Positions 25,632 to 35,209 of a DNA stretch of 40,318 nt are shown here, piece after piece. The notes beneath the pieces are model-generated. The model saw only the letters and a program-made list of their open reading frames with translations, searched no databases and was not told the DNA's origin. Both the position numbers and the translations under genes were made by a program. Positions within the stretch are counted from its first letter, which is position 1; each line of letters begins with the position of its first letter. The DNA comes from an uncultured Aeromonadaceae bacterium (GTDB taxonomy: Bacteria > Pseudomonadota > Gammaproteobacteria > Enterobacterales > Aeromonadaceae), in contig CAMFKP010000034.1 in NCBI GenBank assembly GCA_945957385.1, forward strand, positions 1 through 40,318. Reading direction: 5' to 3'.

Positions 25632-27506
25632 TCACTGGATTGTCAGTTGCATCCCCATCTCGATGACGCGGCCTGGCGGGATCTGGATCACATCACAGGG
25701 GGAGAGCGCATTCTTGCGCAACCAGATGAACAACTGGGCGCGAAGCCGGGAAAACAGCCGCTGCGGGCCCAGGTTCAGCGTTTCGCGCGAGAAGAAAAAG
25801 GTGGCTCGCTGCAAATCCACCGCCAGCGCCTGGAATGCTGGCAGTTGGCTCAGGGCATCGAGCTCCGGTGTCTGATTAAAACCGTAGTGCACCAGCAGCC
25901 GATCGATGCCCGGCATCAGGCTTCGCACCTCGAGCTGCTTCTCCGCCGGGATATAGGGGAGATCATGGGTACAAATCTGCAGACACAGGATGCGGGCATG
26001 CAATACGTGATTGTGACGGACATTGTGTACCAGGGCATGGGGCACTCCCTGATCACTGCGGGTCAGGTAGATCGCCGTGCCGGCGATGACCAGCGGCTTT
26101 TCATGTTTAAGCAGCGAATTAAACTGACTGACCGATAAACTCAAGCGGCTTATTTGCCGTAACAGTTGAAAGTTTTCCCATTTCCAATTCGCCATGATCG
26201 TAAAGCTGAGAATACCAATCCCCAACGGTAGCCAGCCGCCATCGAATACTTTAGTGAGGTTGGAACTAAAGAACGGAATATCGATGGCCAGCAACAGAGC
26301 GCCAATTATTTTTACCAACCACAATGGCCAATGCCAATTATAGTAAGCGACGTAACAGGCTAATACAGTGGTAATCGCCATGGTGCCGGTGACGGCAATA
26401 CCGTAAGCGGAGGCGAGAGCACTGGATTCGCGGAATAACAAAATAACCAGGCTGATAAATATAAATAACATCCAGTTAATGAATGGAATATATATCTGTC
26501 CGGCTTCGTCGGCGGAGGTATGCCGAATGGTCATCTGGGGTAAATAACCCAGTCTAACGGCCTGGCGCGTCATCGAAAACGCACCGGATATCACCGCTTG
26601 CGAGGCGATAATCGTCGCCAGCGTGGCCAGTAGCACTAACGGCGCCATGGCCCAGCTGGGGGCAAGATAAAAAAACGGGTTGGCCAGCGCCGCCGGATTG
26701 GTCAGGATCAGTGCGCCCTGGCCGAAGTAATTCAATGTCAGCGCCGGGGCAACCAGTGCAAACCAGGCGACCTGAATTGGGCGGCGGCCAAAATGGCCCA
26801 TGTCGGCATACAGCGCCTCGCCTCCGGTAATGGCCAGCACCACGGCACCGAGGGCCAGGAACGCGGCACTGTGGTAATGCAGCATAAACTGCCAGGCCCA
26901 ACCGGGGTGCAGCGCCCGTAATATTGTCGGAGTATGAATAATCTGTATTACCCCCAGCAGCGCCAGGACTAAAAACCAGACAACCATCAGCGGGCCAAAA
27001 TATTTGCCGATAAAGGCTGTGCCCTGTTGCTGAATAATAAACAGCGTCAACAATACGCACAGGGCGATGGGGACGATATAATTTCCCATCGCCGGGGCGA
27101 TCACATTCATGCCTTCGAGGGCAGATAATACCGACATCGCCGGCGTAATAATGCTATCGCCATAAAATAGCCCGCAACCGATTAAGCCGAGAATCAGCAA
27201 TAGGGTCGTTGTGTAATAAGGCGTATTGCGGCCGGATAATGACATTAATGCCAGAATCCCCCCTTCGCCTTGATTATCTGCCCGCATCACAAAACAGATA
27301 TATTTTAATGACACCACCAACATCTGCGCCCAAAAAATAAGCGATAAAAAACCGAAGATCACATCGCTGCGAGCGGGCAGCCCAATATGTTCGGAAAAAC
27401 ACTCATGCAGGGTATACAAGGGGCTGGTGCCAATATCGCCATACACCACGCCGATGGCGCCAATCGCCATCTGACGCAGGTTGCTGCGGCCGGATTCGGT
27501 TGTCAT
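25632..27506 (-). CDS. kup: Low-affinity potassium uptake protein Kup
   Basis: 624 residues. Proton-coupled K+ symporter with about twelve membrane helices and a C-terminal cytoplasmic domain. The N-terminal signature AIGVVYGDIGTSPLYTLHE is diagnostic, as are GGEALYADMGHFG, NYFGQGALIL and the late-helix DGGWLPL motif. Length matches the E. coli protein (622). It is preceded by the T-rich element shared with the kdp operon, so expression may respond to KdpDE. Parts of the gene are locally AT-rich compared with neighbours. Confidence 0.97.
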   Translation of the reverse strand: MTTESGRSNLRQMAIGAIGVVYGDIGTSPLYTLHECFSEHIGLPARSDVIFGFLSLIFWAQMLVVSLKYICFVMRADNQGEGGILALMSLSGRNTPYYTTTLLLILGLIGCGLFYGDSIITPAMSVLSALEGMNVIAPAMGNYIVPIALCVLLTLFIIQQQGTAFIGKYFGPLMVVWFLVLALLGVIQIIHTPTILRALHPGWAWQFMLHYHSAAFLALGAVVLAITGGEALYADMGHFGRRPIQVAWFALVAPALTLNYFGQGALILTNPAALANPFFYLAPSWAMAPLVLLATLATIIASQAVISGAFSMTRQAVRLGYLPQMTIRHTSADEAGQIYIPFINWMLFIFISLVILLFRESSALASAYGIAVTGTMAITTVLACYVAYYNWHWPLWLVKIIGALLLAIDIPFFSSNLTKVFDGGWLPLGIGILSFTIMANWKWENFQLLRQISRLSLSVSQFNSLLKHEKPLVIAGTAIYLTRSDQGVPHALVHNVRHNHVLHARILCLQICTHDLPYIPAEKQLEVRSLMPGIDRLLVHYGFNQTPELDALSQLPAFQALAVDLQRATFFFSRETLNLGPQRLFSRLRAQLFIWLRKNALSPCDVIQIPPGRVIEMGMQLTIQ

Positions 27507-27593
27507 GGTGGCGGTTCACTTGCGCGGCAAACGGTTGGCCTGCCGCAATGATGACTACAGGAGCGAGGATCCTAGGCGTCAGCAGCAAAAAAA

Positions 27594-27635
27594 CGGATAA
27601 AAAGCCGGTAAGTAAATATAAAAAAAACGTAAAAA
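27594..27635 (-). promoter_or_regulatory. Candidate KdpE-binding region upstream of kup
   Basis: On the minus strand TTTTTACGTTTTTTTTAT (27618-27635) is identical over 18 bases to the kdp element. After 14 bp it is followed by TTTTTATCC (27595-27603). It lies about 90-130 bp before the kup start. Identity of both boxes and of the gap argues for one regulator controlling both operons. Confidence 0.7.
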
Positions 27636-27675
27636 TGGCACAGATTGAGTCTGTGTTACCGCGCGAGGCGGCCGA

Positions 27676-27697
27676 GTCAGCCCCCGACGGGGCTGAC
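27676..27697. other. Stem-loop downstream of the hemerythrin remnant
   Basis: GTCAGCCCC (27676-27684), CGAC loop, GGGGCTGAC (27689-27697): a perfect 9-bp stem. No T tract follows on either strand, so intrinsic termination is not supported; it may be a factor-dependent terminator or transcript end protecting kup from read-through. Confidence 0.45.
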
Positions 27698-27709
27698 CCT
27701 GTGCACTGG

Positions 27710-28021
27710 TTAGGCGATGCCCGCCTGGTGCAGCTCTGACACGTACTGCTTGTCGACGCGGAAGATATGGTCGATTAACCAGTTTTTGAGGAACATGCTG
27801 AGCTCTTCGGCAATGGCCTCGGCCCCCTGTTCCTGCTCGTAACGGCGTAACAGCTGATCCAGCTCAGCGCGCAGGCGGTCATGCACCTGCTTATGACGCG
27901 CCAGATCGGAGTAACCGGCACGCTGCATCAGTGCCTCCTCATCCAGCAGGTTGGTTTTGGCGGTGCGGTCTGTGGTTTTGAGAAGATAGCCGATGAGGCC
28001 ATCGGCTGGTGACTGCGTCGA
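27710..28021 (-). pseudogene. 5'-truncated bacteriohemerythrin remnant
   Basis: The open frame (about 103 codons) matches the C-terminal two thirds of bacteriohemerythrin. It keeps DEEALMQRAGY (carboxylate ligand region), RHKQVHDRL (His-x3-His) and FLKNWLIDHIFRVDKQYV (the last His and Asp ligands). The N-terminal His-containing helix is absent and a TGA stops the frame at 28022-28024. The usual His four residues before the ligand Glu is replaced by Asn (TNLLDEE). An internal ATG at 27928, preceded by AGGAGG that is itself coding sequence, could start a 72-residue peptide. Without the missing ligands oxygen binding is unlikely. Confidence 0.7.
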
Positions 28022-28135
28022 TCACTGGGCATGGTCTCAGTTATTATCGTTACGACGCAAATTGATAATGAATACACAAGGCGCGTTGCACTCCAATATG
28101 ATGCCTCTTAATCGAAGAGATAGTCTGGTTTTTAA

Positions 28136-29965
28136 TTAAGGATAATAATCATAAATAGATAACAAGTTAGCTTTGCTGGAGGCACTGCCTTTGTTTACAT
28201 TTTGTAATGACTCATCATAATGCAGGCTGGTTCCACCATCGACGGCGACATTTTTCCCACGAACAGCCCCAGAGAATTGACCACCTGCTGTCAAATATAC
28301 ATTTGTCAGCGGCGCATAAATAGCCGCGTAACCGCCTTGCATGGCACCACTTATTTTTACCCCATTTTGACTATCGGTATTTGCTGAATAGATGGTCAGT
28401 GGTGATTTGTTATTATTGTTGGCTGCACCGGCATCACCAACAATAACTTGCCCACTGCTTGATAGTTCGGTTTTTCCGGCGACGATAATATTCAAGCTGC
28501 TGCCAGCATCAACTTGAATCGTTGGTGCACCGCCTTGCATGATAAAATCACCTTTTACGACTAAAGTCACATCGCCGCCGCTAATGTGTAATGTTGTTCC
28601 TTCCATGTTTAAACTATCTAATACATAGCCTGAACTGTTGGTGCCCAGGGCATTAATTGTTTGTGGAGAAATGCCACTGGTTTTATTCAGACCACTGCCG
28701 GTATAAAGTTCCGCTGCCGAAGGGGTGATGACCAGTGAACCGGAGCCGGTTGGGTAATAGTGTCCTCCCGAAATCGTGCCATTGGTCGTCAGTGCCGAAA
28801 AATCTGGCGAGGAATGGGCGATATCCAATGGATCACAAGGGGGTGACGTGACCGTTGGGGCCGGAGTAGGCTGATGGACAATATTGGAAAAGTTCCCGTC
28901 GTTTAACTGGGAGTTAATGTCGCCGTTGGCATGGGTGAACGTGCCGCCGTAACTCATGCTGCCCACAGTCGCATGTGGAAAATCCCTCACATTACCGCTG
29001 ACATTGGCGTGACCACTGATCTGTGCGTTATTGGTAAAGGTCAGATTGCCACCGACATCTACTGAGCTAATGCGATCATTGGAGTTATTACTGTTCAGTG
29101 TCAGGTCGCCTGTGGTCGTAATATTTCCGGTCACGGTGGCCGAACCGCGTAAAGTGGCACTGCCATTGACTCTCAGATCGCCATATAACGGCGCTCCACC
29201 GTCGATCGTCGCGGAACCATTAATGGTCTGCACGGATGCTTTCTTATTATTATTATTGCTTGAATAAGCCCCTTTGCTGGGATCGTAACTATTGATGACC
29301 CCGCCTGCCGATAATGTCATATTTTCACACGATATAATCCCTGCGCTAAAAGGGTAACTTCCCGTGATGACACTGAACCTGGCTTTTAAATAAACAGTGG
29401 CGTCCTGATATTGACCCTGGCTGGTAAATGTTAAATTTGGTTTGTTGTAGTTGGCTGCGCTGATGATATAGACGCCAGTTAGCTCCCGATTTAACGCGGA
29501 CACTATATCTTCTATTTTATTACCCGCGGTAATGCGTTGCTGGATTAATGATTGGGTGTCATATATGCCTTTTTCAGCGGCGAGACGTGCATTAATCATT
29601 TTTTTCTGATTTCCGCTCATTCGCTCCTGCATCATATTTTCCTTGATGGAGACAAATACCACCATGCTGGCGACGAAAGTCAGAATTAATACTGTTAATA
29701 ACGCAAAACCGCGTTGACGATGACCGGCAATTAGCAGGGGAGCTTCATGGTCAGAGGATCTGCTGGCGCAGCGGAGAGCGACCTGAGCTGCGCTATTGCG
29801 TCGCGACGGCGTTAACATCCGCCCCGTCTGAAGAGGGGACACAGATGGCCACTGCGGTATCATGCTGTATGCGATTACATCATCCATGGGCGACACGGGC
29901 AGCGGAGCAGGGAAGGCCGACCTGCAATGGCGTTGCGAGCATGCAGGCAAGAGACGGGGTTCCAT
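28136..29965 (-). CDS. PilX-like pilin fused to a long repetitive beta-rich domain
   Basis: 609 residues if begun at 29965, where AAAAGGA sits 6 bp upstream. The prepilin site is QRG/FALLTVLIL (Gly86/Phe87), followed by the hydrophobic helix and RMSGNQKKMINARLAAEKG, the PilX N-terminal pattern. Beyond about residue 200 there is a Gly/Asn/Thr/Ser-rich repeat region (SATLRGSATVTGNITTTGD) like a beta-helix or DUF7305 domain, with runs of four Asn. The 86-residue Arg/Pro-rich stretch before the cleavage site is abnormal; a start at 29818 gives 37 residues but a weak ribosome site. No other pilus gene is nearby, and the body is AT-rich, suggesting transfer. Confidence 0.75.
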   Translation of the reverse strand: MEPRLLPACSQRHCRSAFPAPLPVSPMDDVIAYSMIPQWPSVSPLQTGRMLTPSRRNSAAQVALRCASRSSDHEAPLLIAGHRQRGFALLTVLILTFVASMVVFVSIKENMMQERMSGNQKKMINARLAAEKGIYDTQSLIQQRITAGNKIEDIVSALNRELTGVYIISAANYNKPNLTFTSQGQYQDATVYLKARFSVITGSYPFSAGIISCENMTLSAGGVINSYDPSKGAYSSNNNNKKASVQTINGSATIDGGAPLYGDLRVNGSATLRGSATVTGNITTTGDLTLNSNNSNDRISSVDVGGNLTFTNNAQISGHANVSGNVRDFPHATVGSMSYGGTFTHANGDINSQLNDGNFSNIVHQPTPAPTVTSPPCDPLDIAHSSPDFSALTTNGTISGGHYYPTGSGSLVITPSAAELYTGSGLNKTSGISPQTINALGTNSSGYVLDSLNMEGTTLHISGGDVTLVVKGDFIMQGGAPTIQVDAGSSLNIIVAGKTELSSSGQVIVGDAGAANNNNKSPLTIYSANTDSQNGVKISGAMQGGYAAIYAPLTNVYLTAGGQFSGAVRGKNVAVDGGTSLHYDESLQNVNKGSASSKANLLSIYDYYP

Positions 29966-30325
29966 ATAAATCCTTTTATTCGATCGCTGGGCAGCATAAT
30001 GATCGGTCCGTTATGGTTCCGAACGAGTTTATATCTGACACCGATTTCAGGCAATGGAAAACTGGAGTCTATACTCAGGTGTAACTGTGTGTAACATTGC
30101 GATACAAAACATAAGGCCGCAGGGTGGGCTGGCAGGGTACGGGCCATACAAGGTATCGAGCATCGCAGGAAAGAATGAGAGAAAACAGTGTGATGGCACG
30201 GGAGGGAACACTGGGGCTACATTTCGGAATTCGCCGTCACAGGCGAGGATTGTAAGCGTATACAGCGTTGTGCGACCGCCTGATACGCTCATCGTTCAGG
30301 CGGTCGCATGTGGACACGGTCGAGG
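29966..30325. other. 360-bp intergenic region between the PilX-like gene and ycgB
   Basis: No convincing gene on either strand. The left part is the leader of the PilX-like gene, with a possible -10 TATAAA (minus strand, 30028-30033) but no clear -35. The right part holds a long inverted repeat just after the ycgB stop. Base composition is mixed and no repeat family was recognised. Confidence 0.55.
30271..30308 (-). terminator. 13-bp inverted repeat downstream of ycgB
   Basis: TGCGACCGCCTGA (30271-30283) and TCAGGCGGTCGCA (30296-30308) form a perfect 13-bp stem with a 12-nt loop, 17 bp after the ycgB stop. No T tract follows on the minus strand. Probable transcript-end structure of the kinase operon; not a canonical intrinsic terminator. 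Confidence 0.5.
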
Positions 30326-31852
30326 CTAAGCGCGCAATGACTCAGGGTTTTCTGGCCAGCGCAGCAGCGGGCGCACCTGACCGTTGGCCTCTTCCTGCTC
30401 CAGGATCACGGCAAAGCCCCACAAGCGTTGCAGGTGCTTGAGGACGGCCAGGGCGGAATCGGCCAGCGGGATGCGTTCGTGGGGGACGTAGCGCAGGATC
30501 AGCGCGCGATCGCCTTTGAGGGCGACATCGTAGATCTGGATGTTCGGCTCATGCTGGCTGAGGTTGTATTGGGCCGCCAGCTTGTGCCGCAGCTGGCGAT
30601 AGCCCTCTTCATTGTGGATCGCGCTGATATGCAGCTGGCTGTGCTGATCGTTGTCATCAATGGCAAACAGTCGCAGATCGCGCATCACGGTCGGGCTGAG
30701 GAACTGGCTGATGAAGCTCTCGTCTTTAAAGTTCTCCATCGCAAAGTGCAGCGTATCGAGCCAGTTGCTGCCGGCGTAGTCCGGAAACCAGCGCTTGTCC
30801 TCGTCAGTGGGGTGTTCGCATACGCGGCGCAGATCCCGGAACATTGCAAACCCCAGCGCATAGGGATTGATGCCCGAGTAGTAGGGGCTGTTATAGGCGG
30901 GCTGGAACACCACATTGGTATGGCTGTGTAAAAACTCCATCATGAAGCGATCGGTCAGCCGCCCTTCGTCATACAGATGGTTGAGCAGGGTGTAGTGCCA
31001 GAAGGTCGCCCACCCCTCGTTCATGACCTGCGTCTGCTTTTGCGGATAAAAGTACTGGCTGATCTTGCGCACGATGCGGATGATTTCGCGCTGCCAGGGC
31101 TCCAGCAACGGGGCATGTTTTTCGATGAAATAGAGGATGTTCTCCTGGGGCTCACTGGGGAAGCGCCGTTGATGGGCATCCTGGCGCTGATGTTGTTTGG
31201 GCAGGGTGCGCCACAACTCGTTGACCTGGGATTGCAGATACTCTTCTCGCCGTTTCTGGCGCCGTTTCTCTTCGGCAAGGGAGATCTTCTGCGGCCGCTT
31301 GTAGCGGTCGACGCCGTAGTTCATCAGCGCGTGGCAGGCGTCGAGAATGCTCTCTACCGCCTCGACGCCGTGGCGCTCCTCGCACTCGCTGATGTAATGG
31401 CGGGCGAACAGCAGGTAGTCGATGATGGAGCCGGCGTCGGTCCAGGTTTTAAACAGATAGTTATTGTGAAAAAACGAGTTATGGCCATAGCAGGCATGGG
31501 CCATCACCAGGGCTTGCATCGGCAGGGTGTTCTCTTCCATCAGGTAGGCGATGCAGGGATCGGAGTTGATGACAATCTCGTAAGCCAGCCCCATCTGGCC
31601 GCGGCGGTAGGTCTGTTCGGTACTGATGAAACGCTTGCCGAAAGACCAGTGATGGTAGCCAATCGGCATGCCGACACTGGAGTAGGCATCCATCATCTGT
31701 TCGCTGCTGATCACCTCGATCTGGTTGGGATAGGTCTGCAAGCGGTAATGGGCCGCTACGCGCGCAATCTCGACGTGATAGCGTTCGAGTAACTCGAAGC
31801 TCCAGTCCGGGCCATCGGGCAGGGGAGCGGGGCGGGAGGAATCAGCTGTCAT
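30326..31852 (-). CDS. ycgB: SpoVR-family protein YcgB
   Basis: 508 residues, cytoplasmic; E. coli YcgB is of similar length. Conserved strings include [92 protein letters not shown] and [15 protein letters not shown]. The many His and Glu residues suggest a metal site, but activity is not established. The gene overlaps yeaH by 4 bp, so the three genes yeaG-yeaH-ycgB form one transcription unit here. It likely works with the YeaG kinase in starvation or stationary-phase stress. Confidence 0.95.
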   Translation of the reverse strand: MTADSSRPAPLPDGPDWSFELLERYHVEIARVAAHYRLQTYPNQIEVISSEQMMDAYSSVGMPIGYHHWSFGKRFISTEQTYRRGQMGLAYEIVINSDPCIAYLMEENTLPMQALVMAHACYGHNSFFHNNYLFKTWTDAGSIIDYLLFARHYISECEERHGVEAVESILDACHALMNYGVDRYKRPQKISLAEEKRRQKRREEYLQSQVNELWRTLPKQHQRQDAHQRRFPSEPQENILYFIEKHAPLLEPWQREIIRIVRKISQYFYPQKQTQVMNEGWATFWHYTLLNHLYDEGRLTDRFMMEFLHSHTNVVFQPAYNSPYYSGINPYALGFAMFRDLRRVCEHPTDEDKRWFPDYAGSNWLDTLHFAMENFKDESFISQFLSPTVMRDLRLFAIDDNDQHSQLHISAIHNEEGYRQLRHKLAAQYNLSQHEPNIQIYDVALKGDRALILRYVPHERIPLADSALAVLKHLQRLWGFAVILEQEEANGQVRPLLRWPENPESLRA

Positions 31853-33129
31853 AGGTGCGCTCCCTGGGGTCGTTGTTTGCGAAACAGTTCGCGGAACACC
31901 GGATAGATATCCTCGACGCGGCGGATATTCTCCATGGCAAAGTGCGGCCAGCGCTGGGCCAGCTGCTCGTACTGATACCAGAGACTCTGGTGGGCGCGGC
32001 TGGTAATTTCGATATAGGCGTAATAGCGGACAAACGGCAGTATCTGCTCGGCGAGCAGTTTACTGCACTGCGGCGAGTCATCGGCCCAGTTGTCGCCGTC
32101 CGACGCTTGCGCGGCGTAGATGTTCCATTGTGCAGCGGGGTAACGCGCCTGCTGGATCTCGGCCATCAGCTGCAACGCACTGGAGACAATGGTGCCGCCG
32201 GTCTCCTGAGAGTAAAAGAAGTCGTGTTCATTGACCTCCTTGGCCTGGGTATGGTGGCGAATAAACACCACCTCGACGTTACGATAGCTGCGGGTGAGGA
32301 ATAAATAGAGCAGGATGTAGAAGCGCTTGGCCATCTCCTTGGTGGCCTGATCCATCGAGCCGGAGACATCCATCAGGCAAAACATCACCGCCTGCGAGCT
32401 GGGTTCGGGGCGTTTGACAAAATGGTTGTAGCGCAGATCGAAGGTGTCGATGAACGGCACCGCAGCGATGCGCTGGCGCAACGTGGCGATCTGCTGCTGC
32501 AGTTGGTGCAGGTGTTCTGCGTCGGCACCGCGTGCCAGCGCAGCGTGATAGTCCGCTTCGAGCGCTTTGAGTTGACGCTTCTTGCCGGCTTGTAGCGCAA
32601 TGCGGCGCGCCAGCGAATTTTGCAGTGAACGCACGATATTGATGTTGGCCGGCACACCATGGGCGGTGAAGCCGGCGCGGTGGGTTTTCATCTCCACCAG
32701 CTGACTGACATCATTTGGTTGCAAATTGGGCAACTCGAGATCATCGAACAACAGATCCAGATACTCGTCTTTGGAGATGTCGAACACGAAGTCATCTTCG
32801 CCATCCCCCTGGTTACTGGCGTCGCCCTGGCCAGCGCCTTGCCCGGCACCGCCTTGCGGGCGATCGAGGCTGTCGCCGGTGACAAAACGGTCGTTGCCAG
32901 GGTGAACCAGTTCGCGATGCCCCCCCTTGCCCTGGTGGAAGACGGGCTCGGAGATGTCCCGCGACGGGATCGACACACTCTCACCCTGTTCGATGTCCTG
33001 AATACTGCGTCGCGTCACGGCATCGGAGACCGCTTTTTTGATCTGCTCCTTGTAGCGACGGATGAACCGTTGCCGGTTCACCGCGCTTTTGTTCTTGCCG
33101 TTTAGCCTGCGGTCGATGAAGTGCGCCAT
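31849..33129 (-). CDS. yeaH: YeaH/YhbH family (DUF444) protein
   Basis: 426 residues. Begins [26 protein letters not shown], the family N-terminus, with a basic stretch. The central part has acidic segments and a Gly/Gln-rich linker ([13 protein letters not shown]). The C-terminal half resembles a von Willebrand factor A fold, with the metal-site-like [17 protein letters not shown] and a later SGGT-like turn ([12 protein letters not shown]). It is encoded 27 bp after yeaG and overlaps ycgB. Known partner of the YeaG kinase in the nitrogen- and sigma-S-linked stress response; exact biochemistry unsettled. Confidence 0.95.
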   Translation of the reverse strand: MAHFIDRRLNGKNKSAVNRQRFIRRYKEQIKKAVSDAVTRRSIQDIEQGESVSIPSRDISEPVFHQGKGGHRELVHPGNDRFVTGDSLDRPQGGAGQGAGQGDASNQGDGEDDFVFDISKDEYLDLLFDDLELPNLQPNDVSQLVEMKTHRAGFTAHGVPANINIVRSLQNSLARRIALQAGKKRQLKALEADYHAALARGADAEHLHQLQQQIATLRQRIAAVPFIDTFDLRYNHFVKRPEPSSQAVMFCLMDVSGSMDQATKEMAKRFYILLYLFLTRSYRNVEVVFIRHHTQAKEVNEHDFFYSQETGGTIVSSALQLMAEIQQARYPAAQWNIYAAQASDGDNWADDSPQCSKLLAEQILPFVRYYAYIEITSRAHQSLWYQYEQLAQRWPHFAMENIRRVEDIYPVFRELFRKQRPQGAHL

Positions 33130-33156
33130 ACAACAGCCTCCCGGAACGCCAACAGA

Positions 33157-35079
33157 TCAACTGGACTTGCGGACGCGCAGATACCATTCCGATAACAGGC
33201 GGACCTGCTTGCGGGTATAGCCTTTTTCCATCATGCGCTCGACAAAATTCTCGTGCTTGCGCATCTCCTCGGCCGAGGTCTTGGCATTGAACGAGATCAC
33301 CGGTAACAGCTCCTCGGTGTTGGAGAACATCTTCTTCTCGATGACGGCACGCAATTTTTCGTAGCTGGTCCAACTTGGGTTACGACCGGTATTGTTGGCG
33401 CGGGCGCGCAGCACGAAGTTGACGATCTCGTTGCGGAAGTCCTTGGGGTTGCTGATGCCGGCCGGCTTCTCGATCTTTTCCAGTTCATTATTCAGCGCGC
33501 CGCGATCAAATAGCTGTCCGGTTTCCGGATCCCGGTACTCCTGATCCTGGATCCAGAAGTCGGCATAGGTGACGTAACGGTCGAAAATGTTTTGGCCGTA
33601 CTCGGAGTAGGACTCCAGATACGCGGTCTGGATCTCTTTGCCGATAAATTCCACATAGCGCGGCACCAGATACCCCTTGATGAACTCCAGATAGCGGTCC
33701 TGCAGCTCTTGAGGGAATTGTTCCCGTTCGATCTGTTGCTCGAGGACATAGAACAGGTGTACCGGGTTGGCGGCGACCTCGGTATGGTCAAAATTAAACA
33801 CCCGGGACAGGATCTTGAAGGCAAAACGGGTCGATAGCCCCTGCATGCCTTCGTCAACACCGGCGTAGTCACGGTACTCCTGATAGGACTTGGCCTTGGG
33901 ATCGGTATCCTTGAGGCTTTCACCGTCATAGACCCGCATCTTGGAGTAGAGGCTGGAGTTTTCCGGCTCCTTCAAGCGCGACAGAACACTGAATTGTGCC
34001 AGGTACTCCAGGGTGCCGGGGGCGCATTTGGCCTGGGTCAGCTCACTGTGTTGCAACAATTTCTCGTAGATGTGGATCTCTTCGGAGAAGCGCAGGCAGT
34101 AGGGCACCTTGACGATATAAACCCGGTCGAGAAACGCCTCGTTGTTCTTGTTGTTGCGGAACTGCTGCCACTCGGATTCATTGGAGTGGGCCAGAATAAT
34201 GCCGTCGAAGGGCAGCGCAGAGAGCCCCTCGGTGCCGTTATAGTTGCCCTCTTGGGTCGCGGTGAGCAGCGGATGCAGCACCTTGATCGGCGCCTTGAAC
34301 ATCTCGACGAACTCCATCAGCCCCTGATTGGCGCGGCACAGCGAGCCGGAGTAGGCGTAGGCATCGGCATCGTGTTGGGCAAAGTGTTCCAGTTGGCGGA
34401 TGTCGACCTTGCCGACCAGTGACGAGATGTCCTGGTTGTTCTCGTCGCCCGGCTCCGTCTTGGCGATGGCGATCTGATCGAGAATCGACGGATAGACTTT
34501 CTCGACCCGGAATTGGCTGATATCGCCACCATACTCGTGCAAGCGCTTGGCCACCCAAGGCGACATGATGGTTTTTAAGTAACGTTTGGGGATCCCGTAC
34601 TCTTGCTCGAGGATCTGGCCATCCTCCTGGGCATCAAACAGGCAGAAGGGATGGTCGTTAACGGGCGAGCCCTTGATGCGGTAGATGGGTACGCGTTGCA
34701 TCAGTGACTTGAGTTTCTCGGCCAGCGATGACTTGCCACCACCGACCGGACCGAGCAGATAGAGGATCTGTTTGCGCTCTTCCAGCCCCTGAGCGGCATG
34801 CCGCAGATAGGCCACTATCTGTTCGATGGCCTCTTCCATGCCATAGAAGTCACGGAAGGCTGGATAGCGGGGAATCACGCGGTTGGAGAAGATGCGACTC
34901 AGTCGCGGGATTTGCGAGGTATCGACCATTTCGGGCTCGCCGATGGCCAACAACAGGCGCTCTGCTGCCGAGGCGTAACAGGTCCTGTCTTCCTTGCACA
35001 GCTCAAGGAACTGTTGCAGTGAATACTCTTCCTCGCGTGCCGCCTCGTAGCGGCGTTGATAGTGATCGAAGATACCCAT
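33157..35079 (-). CDS. yeaG: PrkA-family serine protein kinase YeaG
   Basis: 640 residues, closely matching E. coli YeaG in length and N-terminus. The start at 35079 (MGIFDHYQRRYEAAREEEYS) has GGGGGA upstream; the frame extends to 35133 without homology. An AAA+-like PrkA N-terminal domain carries Walker A GPVGGGKSS (near residue 110) and conserved RLSRIFSNRVIPRYPAF. The C-terminal PrkA domain follows from about 390. In E. coli yeaGH belongs to the nitrogen-starvation response and is also under sigma-S. First gene of the operon, behind a candidate sigma-54 promoter. Confidence 0.96.
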   Translation of the reverse strand: MGIFDHYQRRYEAAREEEYSLQQFLELCKEDRTCYASAAERLLLAIGEPEMVDTSQIPRLSRIFSNRVIPRYPAFRDFYGMEEAIEQIVAYLRHAAQGLEERKQILYLLGPVGGGKSSLAEKLKSLMQRVPIYRIKGSPVNDHPFCLFDAQEDGQILEQEYGIPKRYLKTIMSPWVAKRLHEYGGDISQFRVEKVYPSILDQIAIAKTEPGDENNQDISSLVGKVDIRQLEHFAQHDADAYAYSGSLCRANQGLMEFVEMFKAPIKVLHPLLTATQEGNYNGTEGLSALPFDGIILAHSNESEWQQFRNNKNNEAFLDRVYIVKVPYCLRFSEEIHIYEKLLQHSELTQAKCAPGTLEYLAQFSVLSRLKEPENSSLYSKMRVYDGESLKDTDPKAKSYQEYRDYAGVDEGMQGLSTRFAFKILSRVFNFDHTEVAANPVHLFYVLEQQIEREQFPQELQDRYLEFIKGYLVPRYVEFIGKEIQTAYLESYSEYGQNIFDRYVTYADFWIQDQEYRDPETGQLFDRGALNNELEKIEKPAGISNPKDFRNEIVNFVLRARANNTGRNPSWTSYEKLRAVIEKKMFSNTEELLPVISFNAKTSAEEMRKHENFVERMMEKGYTRKQVRLLSEWYLRVRKSS

Positions 35080-35209
35080 ATTCGTTCCCCCAAATCGCCA
35101 GTGACTGCCAGTCAGCGTTTCAAGGACCGGCAATAGACATTACGTACCCTGCCTGTTTAAAGATTAGTGAAGGACGCGCCATCCGGTAGTTCGCATCTGC
35201 TTCTGAACA

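Noticed and set aside
27710..28021. Functional bacteriohemerythrin
   Set aside because: The N-terminal ligand helix is missing, a ligand His is replaced by Asn, and the frame is stopped at 28022.
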